Source: Luzula sylvatica
Lineage: Eukaryota; Streptophyta; Magnoliopsida; Poales; Juncaceae
Length of the DNA: 64,000 nt
Direction of reading: 5' to 3'
NCBI GenBank assembly: GCA_946800325.1
Contig: OX326961.1
Coordinates: forward strand, 11,592,215 to 11,656,214
Shown: piece after piece, positions 1-11,114 of the stretch
How the letters are laid out: each line of letters starts with the position of its first letter
Numbering within the stretch: the stretch's first letter is position 1
The notes under the pieces: generated by a model
Database searches by the model: none
The model's input: the letters and a program-made list of their open reading frames with translations, nothing else
What the model was told of the DNA's origin: nothing
Position numbers and translations under genes: made by a program

Positions 1-513
1 GTTAGTTAATTAGTTAGTTAGCTAGTAGTTAGTTAGTTAGTTAAATAGTTAGTCCATTAGTTTGTTAATTAGTTTGCTAGTTAGTTAGATAGTGGGTATG
101 TAGGAAGGTAGGTAGTTAGTTAGTTGGCTAGTTAGTTAGTTAGTTTGTTTGTTAGTTAGTGGGTACGTATGCAGGTACTTTGTTAGTTAGTTAGTTAGTT
201 TGTTAGTTAGTTAGTTATTTAGTTATGTTGTTAGTTAATTAGTTTGTGATTTTGTTAGTTAGTTAATATTTATGTAAGAAGGTAGTTAGTTATATAGTTA
301 GATAGTTAGTCAATTAGTTAGATAGTTAGTTATCTAGTAGTTATTTAGTTAGTTAGTTAGTTAGTTAATAGGTATGTTGGAAGCTAGTTAGTCGGTCAGT
401 TAGCTAGTAGTAAGTTAGCTAGTTAGTTTGTTAATTAGTTAGTTAGTTAGTTAGTAAATTAATTAGTTAGTGGGTATGTAGGAAGGTAGCTACCAAGTTA
501 GTTAGTTAGTTAA

Positions 514-552
<39 letters not shown>

Positions 553-719
553 ATATGTATATAAGAAAGATGTTAGTTCGTTAAATAGTTAGTTAGTTAG
601 TTAGTCATCTATTTGTTAGTTAGTTAGTTAGTTACTTAGTTAGTTAATAGTTATGTTTGAAGGTAGTTAGTTAGTTAATTAGTTAGTATGTTAGTTAGTT
701 AGTTAATAGGTACGTAGGA

Positions 720-754
<35 letters not shown>

Positions 755-1544
755 GAGTTAGTTAGTTAATTAGTTAGCTAGTTAGTTAGTTAGTTAGTGT
801 GTCAGTCAGTTAGTTAGTTAGTTATTTAGTTAGTTAGTTAATATTTATGTAAGAAGGTAGTTAGTTAGATAGTTAGATAGTTAGTTAATTAGTTAGTTAG
901 TTAGTCAGTTATCTAGTAGTTAGTTAGTTAGTTAGTAGTCGGGTAGTTAGTTAGTGAATAGGTATGTTGGAAGGAAGTTAGTTAGTAGGTTAGTTAGCTA
1001 GTTGTAAGTTATCTAGTCAGTTAGTTAATTAGTTAGTTAGTTAGTTAGTAAATTAATTAGTTAGTGGGTATGTAGGAAGGTAGCTAGTTAGTTAGTTACT
1101 TAGTTAATTAGTTAGTTAGTTAGTTAGTTTATTAGTTAGTTTGTTAATATGTATATAAGAAGGAAGTTAGTTAGTTATCTTGTAGTTTGTTAGTTAGTTA
1201 TTTAGTTAGTTAGTTAGTGGGTATGTAGGAACGTAGGTAGTTAGTTAGTTAGTTAGTTAATTAGTTTGTTAGTTAGTTAGTTTGTTAATAGGGATGTAGG
1301 AAAATGGTTAGTTAGTTAGTTAGTTAGTTAGTTACTTAATTAGTTAGTTGTTTAGATAGTGGGTTTGTAGGAAGGTAGTTAGTTAATGAGTAAGTTAGGT
1401 AGTTAGTTAATTAGTTAGTAAATAGGTATGTATGAAGGTAGTTAGTTAGTAAGTTAGTTAATTTGTTAGTTAGTTAGTTAGCTAGTGGTTAATTAGTTAG
1501 GTAGTTAGTTAGTTAGTTTGTTAGTTAGTTAATTAGTTCATTAA

Positions 1545-1576
<32 letters not shown>

Positions 1577-2151
1577 CCAGTTAGTTTGTTACATAGTTAG
1601 TTAGTGAGCTAGTAGTTAGTTAGTTAGTTAGTTAGTTAGTATGTTAGTTTGTTAATCAGTTAATTAGTATGTTAGTTAGCTAGTAGTTAGTTAGTTAATT
1701 AGTTAGTTATTTAGTTCGTTAGTTAGTTAGTTAGTTAAACAGTTAGCTAATTAGTTAGTTAGTTACTTAGTTAGTAAGTTAGTGGGTATGTAGTTAGTTA
1801 CTTAGTTAGTTAGTTAGTTAACTAGTTAGATAGTTAGTTAGTTAGTGGGTTTGTAGGAAGGTAGTTAGGTAATTAGTTAGTTGGTTAGGTAGGTAGTTAG
1901 TTAGTTAGTTAGTTAATAGGTATGTGTGAAGGTAGGTAGTTAGTTAATTAGTTGTCTAATTAGTTAGTTAATTAGTTAGTTTGTTAGTTTGTTAGTTAGT
2001 AAGTTTGTTAGTGAGCTAGTAGTTAGTTAGTAAGTAAGTTAGGTAGTTAATCAGTTAGTAAGTTAGTTAGCTAGTAGTTAGTTAATTAGTTAGTTAATTA
2101 GTTAGTTATTTAGTTAGTTAGTTAGTTACTTTAGTTGAATAGTTAGTTGTG

Positions 2152-2199
<48 letters not shown>
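1..2199 (+). repeat. (TTAG)n satellite array, TTAG orientation
   Basis: Nearly uninterrupted GTTAGTTAG with point variants (TTAA, TCAG, TTTG) and register-shifting GCTAGTAG units. A punctuation motif recurs every ~60-130 bp: AATATTTATGTAAGAAGG near 265 and 840, ATAGGTATGTTGGAAGG near 957, GGGTATGTAGGAAGG near 1066, AATATGTATATAAGAAGG near 1146, GGGTTTGTAGGAAGG near 1361. The strand is almost free of C. Every frame meets a stop within 12 nt, so no protein is expected. It ends abruptly at the first retroelement fragment. Confidence 0.95.
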
Positions 2200-2638
2200 G
2201 GGAAAATTTAGTAGAAATCGAAGATGAACCAAGTACTAACGTACCGAACGGTTTAAAAGTGACAAATTACATTTAAGAAATGATTTTTGCAAAACGGAAA
2301 AATTGGTTTTCATTAATGCTTTTTCATGATAATCCTTGTGAATTGTGGAGTGAAAAGAATTGAAAGATGGTGTTTAATCATCTTTTTCGGTTGAGATCAT
2401 TTGCTCTAATAAACTCTTCGAATTTGTGCAATTCATTGAAAATAGATTCTAATATAACTCAAACTTATCTCTTTCAATATTAGTGATTATGATAAGAGTA
2501 AACAATTATCTCGTGAGAATTGAGTTTTGAGATCGATGAATATAATTTCAATAAAACCTATACATGCATTTTTCTTTGTGCTTGATTTTTACGCTCATCA
2601 TGATCGAGGACGATCAAGGGTTTAAGTATGGGGGTATT
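2200..2638 (+). mobile_element. 3' internal end of a truncated gypsy-type LTR element
   Basis: Non-satellite sequence running directly into a polypurine tract and a 3' LTR. It is related to the 3' internal end of the complete element at 18086-23907 when that is read on the minus strand; both share GATCGAGGACGATCAAGGG followed by a G-rich tract just before the LTR. No coding potential is seen. The left edge (about 2200) cuts straight into the TTAG array. The 5' LTR, PBS and most of the interior are therefore missing, which makes this a truncated copy. Confidence 0.8.
2624..2638 (+). promoter_or_regulatory. polypurine tract (PPT) of LTR element
   Basis: AAGTATGGGGGTATT lies immediately upstream of the LTR start TGATGTGAGG. 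Its position and G-rich composition match the plus-strand primer of plant Ty3/gypsy-type elements. The complete element at 18086-23907 has the equivalent AAGTGTGGGGGTATT on its minus strand. Confidence 0.75.
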
Positions 2639-2860
2639 TGATGTGAGGAAAATAAGGCACAAATTTAATGCTTAATTTAGGGATTTTAGCCCTTGTGAAG
2701 AGCAATTCTATATACTTTATTAATCATATTTGAGATAACATGAATATTTCTTCACTAAGTGTGTTTTATTGCTTAATTACAGGTTTTAGAAGGCAATTCT
2801 GGGAATTTGGAAAGTGTAGTTGTCTCCAACACGTCAAGAGGAATGAAAACGATATATTAT

Positions 2861-2875
2861 ACCGATATATTCGGT
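2861..2875 (+). promoter_or_regulatory. conserved U3 palindrome ACCGA-N5-TCGGT
   Basis: ACCGATATATTCGGT, with 5-bp inverted arms. The same element sits at the matching place in U3 of the other two LTR families (10590-10604 with one changed base; 19421-19435 and 23672-23686). Conservation inside otherwise diverged U3 sequence suggests a protein-binding site; the binding factor is unknown. Confidence 0.5.
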
Positions 2876-3025
2876 ACATGAATGAGACGGGAGGCAAACA
2901 ATCATCATGATATAGACTTACACAAGAGTCCACACGAAAACCACTCAATCCTTAGCCCTTATCCTTCCCACCTACCTTTTGTGAAAATTACTTCATTACC
3001 CCCAATCCTCTCCACCAACTCGTGA

Positions 3026-3057
3026 CCAATAAGAAGACTCCGTGAGTGCTATAAATA
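3026..3057 (+). promoter_or_regulatory. LTR promoter: CCAAT box and TATA box
   Basis: CCAAT at 3026-3030 and TATAAATA at 3050-3057, followed by AGACC. The same pair at the same ~24-bp spacing occurs in the LTR at 10371 (10929/10953), and a closely similar one in the minus-strand LTRs. A pyrimidine-rich CTCTCTCTC tract near 3110-3140 probably lies at or just after the transcription start. Confidence 0.7.
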
Positions 3058-3225
3058 AGACCAAAAGGGCCACGAGTTGAGTGCCCCCTCCCCCGCTCTT
3101 CGGAGCACTTTCTCCCTCTCTCTCACTCTCTCTCTCTCTTTTAGCAAGTCCAAGAATCTTTCAAGATCACACAAGAATTACCAAGAACGAACGATAAATT
3201 CTCTAAGATCGATCACCGAATAGAA

Positions 3226-3520
3226 GCTTACTTCATTCGGTGAATCGGTTTACACTTCGACGAAGATCGAGTTGCGAGGATTGAGGTGGAGCTTTCTTCA
3301 TCCGAATCCACGCAAGCAAGGAGTCGAGCATTCGCTATTCCACTCGGGAGCTTTCTTCCAATTGGACTTCTTGCAATCTCGAGTTCACTCAACCGGTACG
3401 AAGATTTCTTCGATTGGCGAGTGGATCGGTACGAAAGGAAACGTTGTGCGAGGCGACTAGCTTTCTAGCATCTCAAAGCAACGGAGAAGGCATCCAAGAC
3501 GAGACTCGAAGCTTTCTTCA
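3226..3520 (+). repeat. ~55-bp degenerate tandem repeat in LTR leader, 6 units
   Basis: A core close to GCTTTCTTC recurs at 3226, 3291, 3350, 3403, 3460 and 3511 (spacings 65, 59, 53, 57, 51). It is surrounded by diverged but similar sequence rich in CGA and TCGG. The array lies downstream of the TATA box, in the predicted transcribed leader (R/U5). Confidence 0.65.
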
Positions 3521-3774
3521 TCTCTCTAGGTGTTTTCTTTCCTTTTCTTGAAATTCTTGTAGTATTAAATTGAATTGGATTTGTGTAAAGAAGTTAAAGA
3601 TTGTGTTGAATCTAGTTTCTTTGTTCTAAATCTTTGTTCTTGCATTCGATCTTTTGCTCTCTTTGTGTTCTTTTGTTGCTCTCTTTTTACTTGCTTTTCA
3701 ACCCTAATTAACTCATCAAACATTCACAAACCAAATCCCTAATAAAAATAACAAATTCCCAATCCAGGAGATAG

Positions 3775-4113
3775 TCCGTTATAACGGAAGTTCACCATCC
3801 GTTACAACGGACCTATCATTAGTCCTTATTCATTTCAGTTTGTTGAACTCCGTTATAACGCAACTTGTTCCGTTGTAACGGACTAGTCAGAATTTCTACT
3901 CAATAGCATCAATACAAGTGCGTTGTAACGGACATCTCGGTCCGTTGTAACGGATTAACCAATCCGTTGCAACGCAACCACTGTTCGTTATAACGGACAA
4001 GTATAGTGCGTTATAACGGAGTTTCCTCCGTTGTAACGGACGTTCATCTCATTTTTAGTGACAGAATTTTCACTCAAGTCCGTTGTAACGGAACCCACTT
4101 CCGTTGTAACGGA
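3775..4113 (+). repeat. array of 12 CCGTT/AACGG palindromes, ~21/51-bp spacing
   Basis: Twelve copies of a 14-bp palindrome with consensus TCCGTTRYAACGGA start near 3775, 3798, 3849, 3869, 3919, 3941, 3963, 3984, 4007, 4027, 4079 and 4100. Spacings are 20-23 bp or 50-52 bp only, close to two and five DNA helical turns. Some copies have one arm changed to GCGTT or AACGC. Each palindrome is two back-to-back AACGG cores, a sequence known as a plant MYB-type (MSA) site; MYB binding here is inference. The DNA between the copies is not repeated. Confidence 0.9.
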
Positions 4114-4293
4114 CTATCTTCTGTGAATTTTCTTTGCTATTTCTTGTCTAGTTTTGATTCATTAATTGACGCATATACTCCTCGTGGAACGAACTTTCAT
4201 ATTTTCCACTATACACATATATTTTCCAACTTGTTGATTGAATCGGGTTTTCGAATACAACGATAATTTTACGCACCAAAAATCCGCTCATCA

Positions 4294-4758
4294 ATTAGTT
4301 AGTTAGTTAGTTAGTTAGTGGGTATGTAGGAAGGTAGTTAGTCAGTTAGTTAGTTAGACAGTGAGTTAGTTAGTTGGTTAGCTAGTAGTTATAGTTAGTT
4401 AGTGAGCTAGTTAGTTAGATAGTATGTGGGTATGTAGGAAGGCAGTTAGTTCGTTAGTTAGTTAAGAAGTTAGTTATTTTGTTAGTTAGTAAGTTAGTTT
4501 GTTATCTACTAGTTGGTTGGTTAGTTAACTAGTTAGTTATTTAGTTAGTTAGTTTGTTTGCTAGTAGTCAGTTAGTTATTTAATGGGCATGTTGGAAGTT
4601 AGTTAGTTAGTTAGTTAATAGGTATGCAGGAATATCGTTAGTTATTTAGTTAGTTAGTTAGTTATCTAGTAGTTAGTTAGTTAGCTATTTAATGGGAATG
4701 TAGGAAGTTAGTTAGTTAGTTAATAGGTATGCATGAATATCGTTAGTTAGTTAGTTAC

Positions 4759-4793
<35 letters not shown>

Positions 4794-4945
4794 ATTAGTT
4801 AGTTAGTTAGTTAGTTAATTTGTGGGTTTGTATGAAGGTAGAAAGTTAATTAGTTAGTTAGTTAGTTAGTTCGTTAGTTAGTTAATAGTTATGTTTGAAG
4901 GTAGTTGGTTAGTTAATTAGTTAGCACGGAGTTAGTTAGTTAGTC

Positions 4946-4982
<37 letters not shown>

Positions 4983-6192
4983 CCTATTAGTCAGTTAGTT
5001 GGTTAGTTATTTAGTTAGTTAGGTCGTTAGTTAATTCTTTAGTAAGTTAGTTAGTTAATATGTATGTAAGAATGTAGTTAATTATTTAGTTAGATAGTCA
5101 GTTAGTCAGTTAGTTAGTTATCTAGTAGTTAGTCAACTAGTTAGTTAGTAAGTTAGTTAGTTAGCTAGTAGTTAGCTAGTAGTCAGTTATTGAGTTAGCT
5201 AGTTAGTTAGTTATTTACTGGGTATGTAGGAAGGTAGTTAGTTAGTTAGTTAGTTAATAAGTTAGTTATTTAGTTAGTTAGTTGGTTAGTTAGTTAGTCA
5301 GTTAGTTACTTAGTTAGTTAGTTGGTTAACTAGTAGTCAGTTAGTTAGTTAGTTAGTTAGTTATTTAGCGAGTTAGTTAGTTAGGTAGTTATTTAGTTAG
5401 TTTGTTTATATGTATGTAGAAGGAAGTTAGTAAGTTAAATAGTTAGTTAAATAGTTAGTTAGTTAGTTAACTAGTTAGTTAGCTAGTTAGTTATCTATTA
5501 GGTAGTTAGTTAATTAGTTAGTTATTCAATTAATTAGTTACTTGTTAGCTAGTAGTTAGTTAGATAGTTAGTTAGTTAGTTAGTTAGTGGGTATGTAGGA
5601 AGGTAGTTAGTTAGTTAGTCAGTTAGTTAATTAGTTAGTGAGTTAGTTAGTTAGTTAATAGGTATGTAGGAAAATTGTTAGTTAGTTAGTTAGTTAGTTA
5701 TTTAATTAGTTAGTTGTTTAGTTAGTGGGATTGTAGGAAGGTAGTTAGTTAATGAGTAAGTTAGGTAGTTAGTTAATTAGTTAGTAAATAGGTATGTATG
5801 AAGGTAGTTAGTTAGTAAGTTAGTTAATTTGTTAGTTAGTTAGTTAGCTAGTGGTTAGTTAGTTAGTTAGTTAGTTAGTTAATTAGTTCATTAATTAGTT
5901 AGTTAGTTAGTTAGTTAGCTAGTTAGTTAGTTACTTAGGTAGTTAGTGAGCTAGTAGTTAGTTAGTTAGTTAGTTAGTTAGTATGTTAATCAGTTAGTTA
6001 GTATGTTTGTTAGCTAGTAGTTAGTTAGTTAATTAGTTTGTTATTTAGTTAGTTAGTTAGTTAGTTAAACAGTTAGCTAATTAGTTTGTTTGTTAGTTAG
6101 TTAGATAGTTAGTTAGTTAGTTAGTTAGTGGGCATGTAGATAGTTAGTTAGTTATTTGGCTAGTTAGTTAGTTAGTTAGTTAGTTATTTGGC

Positions 6193-6226
<34 letters not shown>

Positions 6227-6713
6227 ATTAGTTAGTTAGTTTGTTAGTTTGATAGCTAGTAGTTAGTTAGTCAGATAGTTAGTTAGTTAATTAGTCAGAT
6301 AATTAGTTAGTTAATTAGTTCGTTCGTTAGTTAGTTAGTTAGTGGGTATGCATGAAGGTAGTCAGTTAGATATTTATTTAGTTAGGTAGCTAGCTAACTA
6401 GGTAGTTAGTCATTAGTTAGTTCGTTAATAAGTTAATTTGTCAGTTAATTAGTTAGTTAGTTAGTTAGTTAATGGGTATGTAGTTAGTTAGTTTGTTTGT
6501 TTGTTAGTTAGTTAGTTAGTTATTTGGCTAGTTAGTTAGTTAGTTAGTTAATCAGTTAGTTAGTTAGTTAGTTAGCTAGTAGTTAGTTAGTTAGTTAGTT
6601 AATTAGTCAGTTAGCTAGTAGTTAGTTAGTTAGTTAAATAGTTAGTTAATTAGTAAGTTAATTAGTTTGTTAGTTTGTTAGTTAGATAGTGGGTATGTAG
6701 GTAGTTAGTTGGC

Positions 6714-6745
<32 letters not shown>

Positions 6746-7749
6746 GGGTATGTACGAAGGTACTTAGTTAGTTAGTTAGTTAATTAGTTAGTTAGTTAGT
6801 TAGTTAGTTAGGTTGTTAGTTAATTAGTTAGTTAGTTAGTTATTGAGTTAGTTGGTTAGTTATTGAGTTAGCTAGTAGTTAGTTATTGAGTTAGCTAGTT
6901 AGTTAGTTATTTTGTGGGTATGTAGGAAGGTAGTTAGTTAGTTAGTTAGTTAGTTAATAAGTTAGTTATTTAGTTAGTTAGTTGGTTAGTTAGTTAGTCA
7001 GTTAGTTACTTAGTTAGTTAGCTGGTTAGCTAGTACTCAGTTAGTTAGTTAGTTAGTTATTTAGCGAGTTAGTTAGTTAGGTAGTTATTTAGTTAGTTAG
7101 TTTATATGTATGTAGAAGGTAGTTAGTTAGTTAGATAGTTAGTTAAATAGTTAGTCAGTTAGTTAGTTAGTTAGTTATCTATTAGGTAGTTAGTTAATTA
7201 GTTAGTTATTCAATTAATTAGTTACTTAGTTAGCTAGTAGTTAGTTAGATAGTTAGTTAGTTAGTTAGTTAGTGGGTATGTAGGAAGGTAGTTAGTTAGT
7301 TAGTTAGTCAGTTAAAAGGTATGTAGGAAGATAGTTAGTTAGTTAGGTAGTTAGTAAGTGAGTTAGTTAATTAGTTAGTTAGTTAGTTAGTAACTTAGTA
7401 GGTTTGTAGGAAGGTAGTTAGGAAATTAGTTAGTTAGGTAGTTAGTTTGCTAGTTAGTTAGTTGGTTAATTAGTTAGTTAGTGAGCTAGTAGTTCGTTAG
7501 TTAGTTAGTAAGTTAGTTAGTTAATCAGTTAGTTAGTTAGTTAGCTAGTAGTTATCTTGTTAGTTAGCTAGTTAGTTAGTTAGTCAGTTAGTCAATTCGT
7601 TAGTTAGTTTGTTTGTTAGTTAATATGCATATAAGAAGGTAGTTAGTTTCTTAGTTAAATAGTTAGTTAGTTTGTTAGTTATCTATTAGTAAGTTAGTTA
7701 GTTAGTTAATTAGTTAGTTATTCAGTTTATTAGTTAGTTAGTTAGCTAG

Positions 7750-7805
<56 letters not shown>

Positions 7806-8442
7806 GGGTACGTAGGAATGTAGTTCGTTAGTTAGTTAGTTAGTCAATTAGTTAGTAAGTTAGTTAGTTAGTTAGTTAATAGGTATGTAGGAATATAGTC
7901 AGTTAGTTAGTTAGTTAGTAAGTGAGTTAGTTAGTTAATTAGTTAGCTAGTTAGTTAGTTAGTTACTCAGTCAGTTAGTTAGTTAGTTAGGTTGATAGTT
8001 AATTAGCTAGTTAGTTAGTTAGTTAGTTAGTTAATATTTATATAAGAAGGTAGTTAGTTCGATAGTTAGATAGTTAGTTAATTAGTTAGTTAGTTAGTTA
8101 GTTATTTAGTAGTTAGTTAGTTAGTTAGTAGTTAGGCAGTTAGTTAGTGAATAGGTATGTTGGAAGGAAGTTAGTTAGTCGGTTAGTTAGCTAGTTGTAA
8201 GTTATCTAGTTAGTTAGTTAATTAGTTAGTTAGTTAGTTAGTTAGTAAATTAATTAGTTAGTGGGTATGTAGGAAGGTAGCTAGTTAGTTAGTTACTTAG
8301 TTAATTAGTTAGTTAGTTAGTTTGTTTGTTAGTTAGTTTGTAAATATGCATATAAGAAGGAAGTTAGTTAGTTAGTTTGTCAGGTAGTAGTTTGTTAGTT
8401 AGTTATTTAGTTAGTTAGATAATGGGTATGTAGGAACGTAGG

Positions 8443-8474
<32 letters not shown>

Positions 8475-8916
8475 AAATTAATTAGTTAGTGGGTATGTAG
8501 GAAGGTAGCTAGTTTGTTAGTTACTTAGTTAATTAGTTAGTTAGTTAGTTTGTTTGTTAGGTAGTTTGTAAATATGTATATAAGAAGGAATTTAGTTAGT
8601 TAGTTAGTCAGCTAGTAGTTTGTTAGGTAGTTATTTAGTTAGTTAGATAGTGGGTATGTAGGAACGTAGGTAGTTAGTTAGTTAGTTAGTTAATTAGTTA
8701 GTTAGTTAGTCAGTTAGTTAATAGGTATGTAGGAAAATTGTTAGTTAGTTAGTTAGTTAGTTACTTAATTAGATAGTTGTTTAGTTAGTGGGTTTGTAGG
8801 AAGGTAGTTAGTTAATGATTAAGTTAGGTAGTTAGTTAATTAGTTAGTAAATAGGTATGTATGAAGGTAGTTAGTTAGTAAGTAAGTTAATTTGTTAGTT
8901 AGTTAGTTAGCTAGTG

Positions 8917-8948
<32 letters not shown>

Positions 8949-9373
8949 ATTAGTTCATTAATTAGTTAGTTAGTTAGTTAGTTAGCTAGTTAGTTAGTTA
9001 CTTAGTTAGTTAGTGAGCTAGTAGTTAGTTAGTTAGTTAGTTAGTATGTTAGTTTGTTAATCAGTTAGTTAGTATGTTAGTTAGCTAGTAGTTAGTTAGT
9101 TAATTAGTAAGTTATTTAGTTAGTTAGTTAGTTAGTTAAACAGTTAGCTAATTAGTTAGTTTGTTAGTTAGTTAGTTAGTTAGTTAGTTAGGTAGTTAGT
9201 CAGTTAGTCAATTCGTTAGTTAGTTTGTTTGTTAGTTAATATGCATATAAGAAGGTAGTTAGTTTCTTAGTTAAATAGTTAGTTAGTTTGTTAGTTAGTT
9301 AGTTATCTATTAGTAAGTTAGTTAGTTAGTTAATTAGTTAGTTATTCAGTTTATTAGTTAGTTAGTTAGCTAG

Positions 9374-9445
<72 letters not shown>

Positions 9446-10328
9446 GGGTATGTAGGAATGTAGTTCGTTAGTTAGTTAGTTAGTCAATTAGTTAGTAAGT
9501 TAGTTAGTTAGTTAGTTAATAGGTATGTAGGAATATAGTCAGTTAGTTAGTTAGTTAGTAAGTGAGTTAGTTAGTTAATTAGTTAGCTAGTTAGTTAGTT
9601 AGTTAGTCAGTCAGTTAGTTAGTTAGTTAGGTTGATAGTTAATTAGCTAGTTAGTTAGTTAGTTAGTTAGTTAATATTTATATAAGAAGGTAGTTAGTTC
9701 GATAGTTAGATAGTTAGTTAATTAGTTAGTTAGTTAGTTAGTTATTTAGTAGTTAGTTAGTTAGTTAGTAGTTAGGCAGTTAGTTAGTGAATAGGTATGT
9801 TGGAAGGAAGTTAGTTAGTCGGTTAGTTAGCTAGTTGTAAGTTATCTAGTTAGTTAGTTAATTAGTTAGTTAGTTAGTTAGTTAGTAAATTAATTAGTTA
9901 GTGGGTATGTAGGAAGGTAGCTAGTTAGTTAGTTACTTAGTTAATTAGTTAGTTAGTTAGTTAGTTTGTTAGTTAGTTTGTAAATATGTATATAAGAAGG
10001 AATTTAGTAAGTTAGTTAGTCAGCTAGTAGTTTGTTAGTTAGTTATTTAGTTAGTTAGATAGTGGGTATGTAGGAACGTAGGTAGTTAGTTAGTTAGTTA
10101 GTTAATTAGTTAGTTAGTTAGTCGGTTAGTTAATAGGTATGTAGAAAAATTGTTACTTAGTTAGTTAGTTAGTTACTTAATTAGTTAGTTGTTTAGTTAG
10201 TGGGTTTATAGGAAGGTAGTTAGTTAATGAGTAAGTTAGGTAGTTAGTTAATTAGTTAGTAAATAGGTATGTATGAAGGTAGGTAGTTAGTAAGTTAGTT
10301 AATTTGTTAGTTAGTTAGTTAGCTAGTG

Positions 10329-10368
<40 letters not shown>

Positions 10369-10370
10369 AT
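4294..10370 (+). repeat. (TTAG)n satellite array, TTAG orientation
   Basis: Same satellite as 1-2199. Internal segmental duplication: about 7560-9175 is repeated at about 9176-10370, with offsets of 1616-1640 bp at the anchors GTCAATTCGT (7591 and 9207) and TAGTTAGTTCGATAG (8051 and 9691). The first copy carries an extra ~230-bp internal duplication (near 8261 and 8490). Segments also match 850-2160 and 48400-50700. No gene or RNA gene seen. Confidence 0.95.
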
Positions 10371-10589
10371 TGATGTGAGGCCAATGGAACACGTTTTACG
10401 AATCTTATTTAGGGATTTTAGCCCTTGTGAAGTTATATTCTATGCTTTTATGATACATATTTCAAACATCATGAATATTTCTACACTAATTTGTTGTTTG
10501 CCCATTTTCAGGAGATAGAGGAATAATTTTCGAATTTGGTCAGCACCATTGCCTCCGGCATGCCGAAGACAGTCAAAACGATATATCAC

Positions 10590-10604
10590 ATCGATATATT
10601 CGGT
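10590..10604 (+). promoter_or_regulatory. conserved U3 palindrome
   Basis: ATCGATATATTCGGT, preceded by AACGATATATCAC as in the LTR at 2639. It is the third-family version of the ACCGA-N5-TCGGT element, with one changed base in the left arm. Confidence 0.45.
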
Positions 10605-10819
10605 GAAGGATCGAGGCGGGAAAGGCAAAAACAAAAGAAGAAGATCACCAAACTGCTGCAACGCACAGGGCCTGGCCGCAGAGGCAAAATTCACAGCCCA
10701 CGCAGGCAAAATTCACAGCCCACGCCTAGCCCCAGCTCTCAGCCCATGCACAAGCCCCAACCAGCTAATTTGTTGCCTTCTTTAGATTTATTTGTTGTCT
10801 TCTTAGTTGATTTGTTGCT

Positions 10820-10921
10820 CCCCAAAACCTTCCATTTCTCCCTCATCCAGCCCCAAAACCTTCCATATCTCCCCAAAACCTTCCATTTCTGCCTCATCCA
10901 GCCCCAAAACCTTCCATATCT
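10820..10921 (+). repeat. two 51-bp tandem repeats in U3
   Basis: CCCCAAAACCTTCCAT recurs at 10820, 10851, 10871 and 10902. The order makes two head-to-tail 51-bp units just upstream of the CCAAT and TATA boxes, a position typical of enhancer-type repeats in LTRs. Function is inferred from position only. Confidence 0.7.
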
Positions 10922-10928
10922 CCCTCAA

Positions 10929-10960
10929 CCAATCAGAAGACACCATGAAGCCTATAAATA
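10929..10960 (+). promoter_or_regulatory. LTR promoter: CCAAT box and TATA box
   Basis: CCAAT at 10929-10933 and TATAAATA at 10953-10960 followed by AGACC. Spacing is identical to the promoter in the LTR at 2639. Confidence 0.7.
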
Positions 10961-11114
10961 AGACCCTAAGGCCAAGGGCAAACCATCTCTCCTGCCCCCC
11001 CTTTTCTCTCCCCTTTGGGGGCAAGCTCTCTACCATCTCTCTCCACAAACTCTTCCAAGAAACAAACAAGATTCAACCAAGAACCGTGAAATTCAAGACC
11101 AACTCTTTGGTAGA

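Larger units (their letters stand above)
2639..4293 (+). mobile_element. 3' LTR (1655 bp) of truncated gypsy-type element
   Basis: It starts TGATGTGAGG directly after the PPT and ends CGCTCATCA where the TTAG array resumes, giving TG...CA ends. U3 (from 2639) and the 3' ~150 bp are clearly homologous to the LTRs at 18086-19656 and 22337-23907. Shared blocks include the stretch around 2745-2790 and the block CGCATATACTCCTCG near 4170. It holds a U3 palindrome (2861), CCAAT (3026), TATAAATA (3050), a ~55-bp tandem leader repeat (3226-3520) and an array of CCGTT/AACGG palindromes (3775-4113). That last block replaces a ~300-bp segment present in the other two LTR families. The small reading frames inside are not conserved and are not genes. 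Confidence 0.85.

Noticed and set aside
1..2199. Telomere or interstitial telomeric repeat
   Set aside because: Plant telomeres are TTTAGGG (some TTAGGG); here the unit is TTAG without the G-run and with inserted punctuation. No TTTAGGG runs were seen.
3775..4113. CRISPR-like array
   Set aside because: Regular short palindromes with unique spacers look superficially similar, but the repeats are only 14 bp, spacers are 7-9 or ~37 bp, and the context is a plant LTR with no cas genes.
4006..4266. 86-residue frame
   Set aside because: It is opened by the CCGTTGTAACGG palindromes and is not present in related LTRs.
10536..10961. 141-residue frame in the LTR
   Set aside because: It spans the U3 tandem repeats and ends over the TATA box; repeats, not protein constraint, keep it open.
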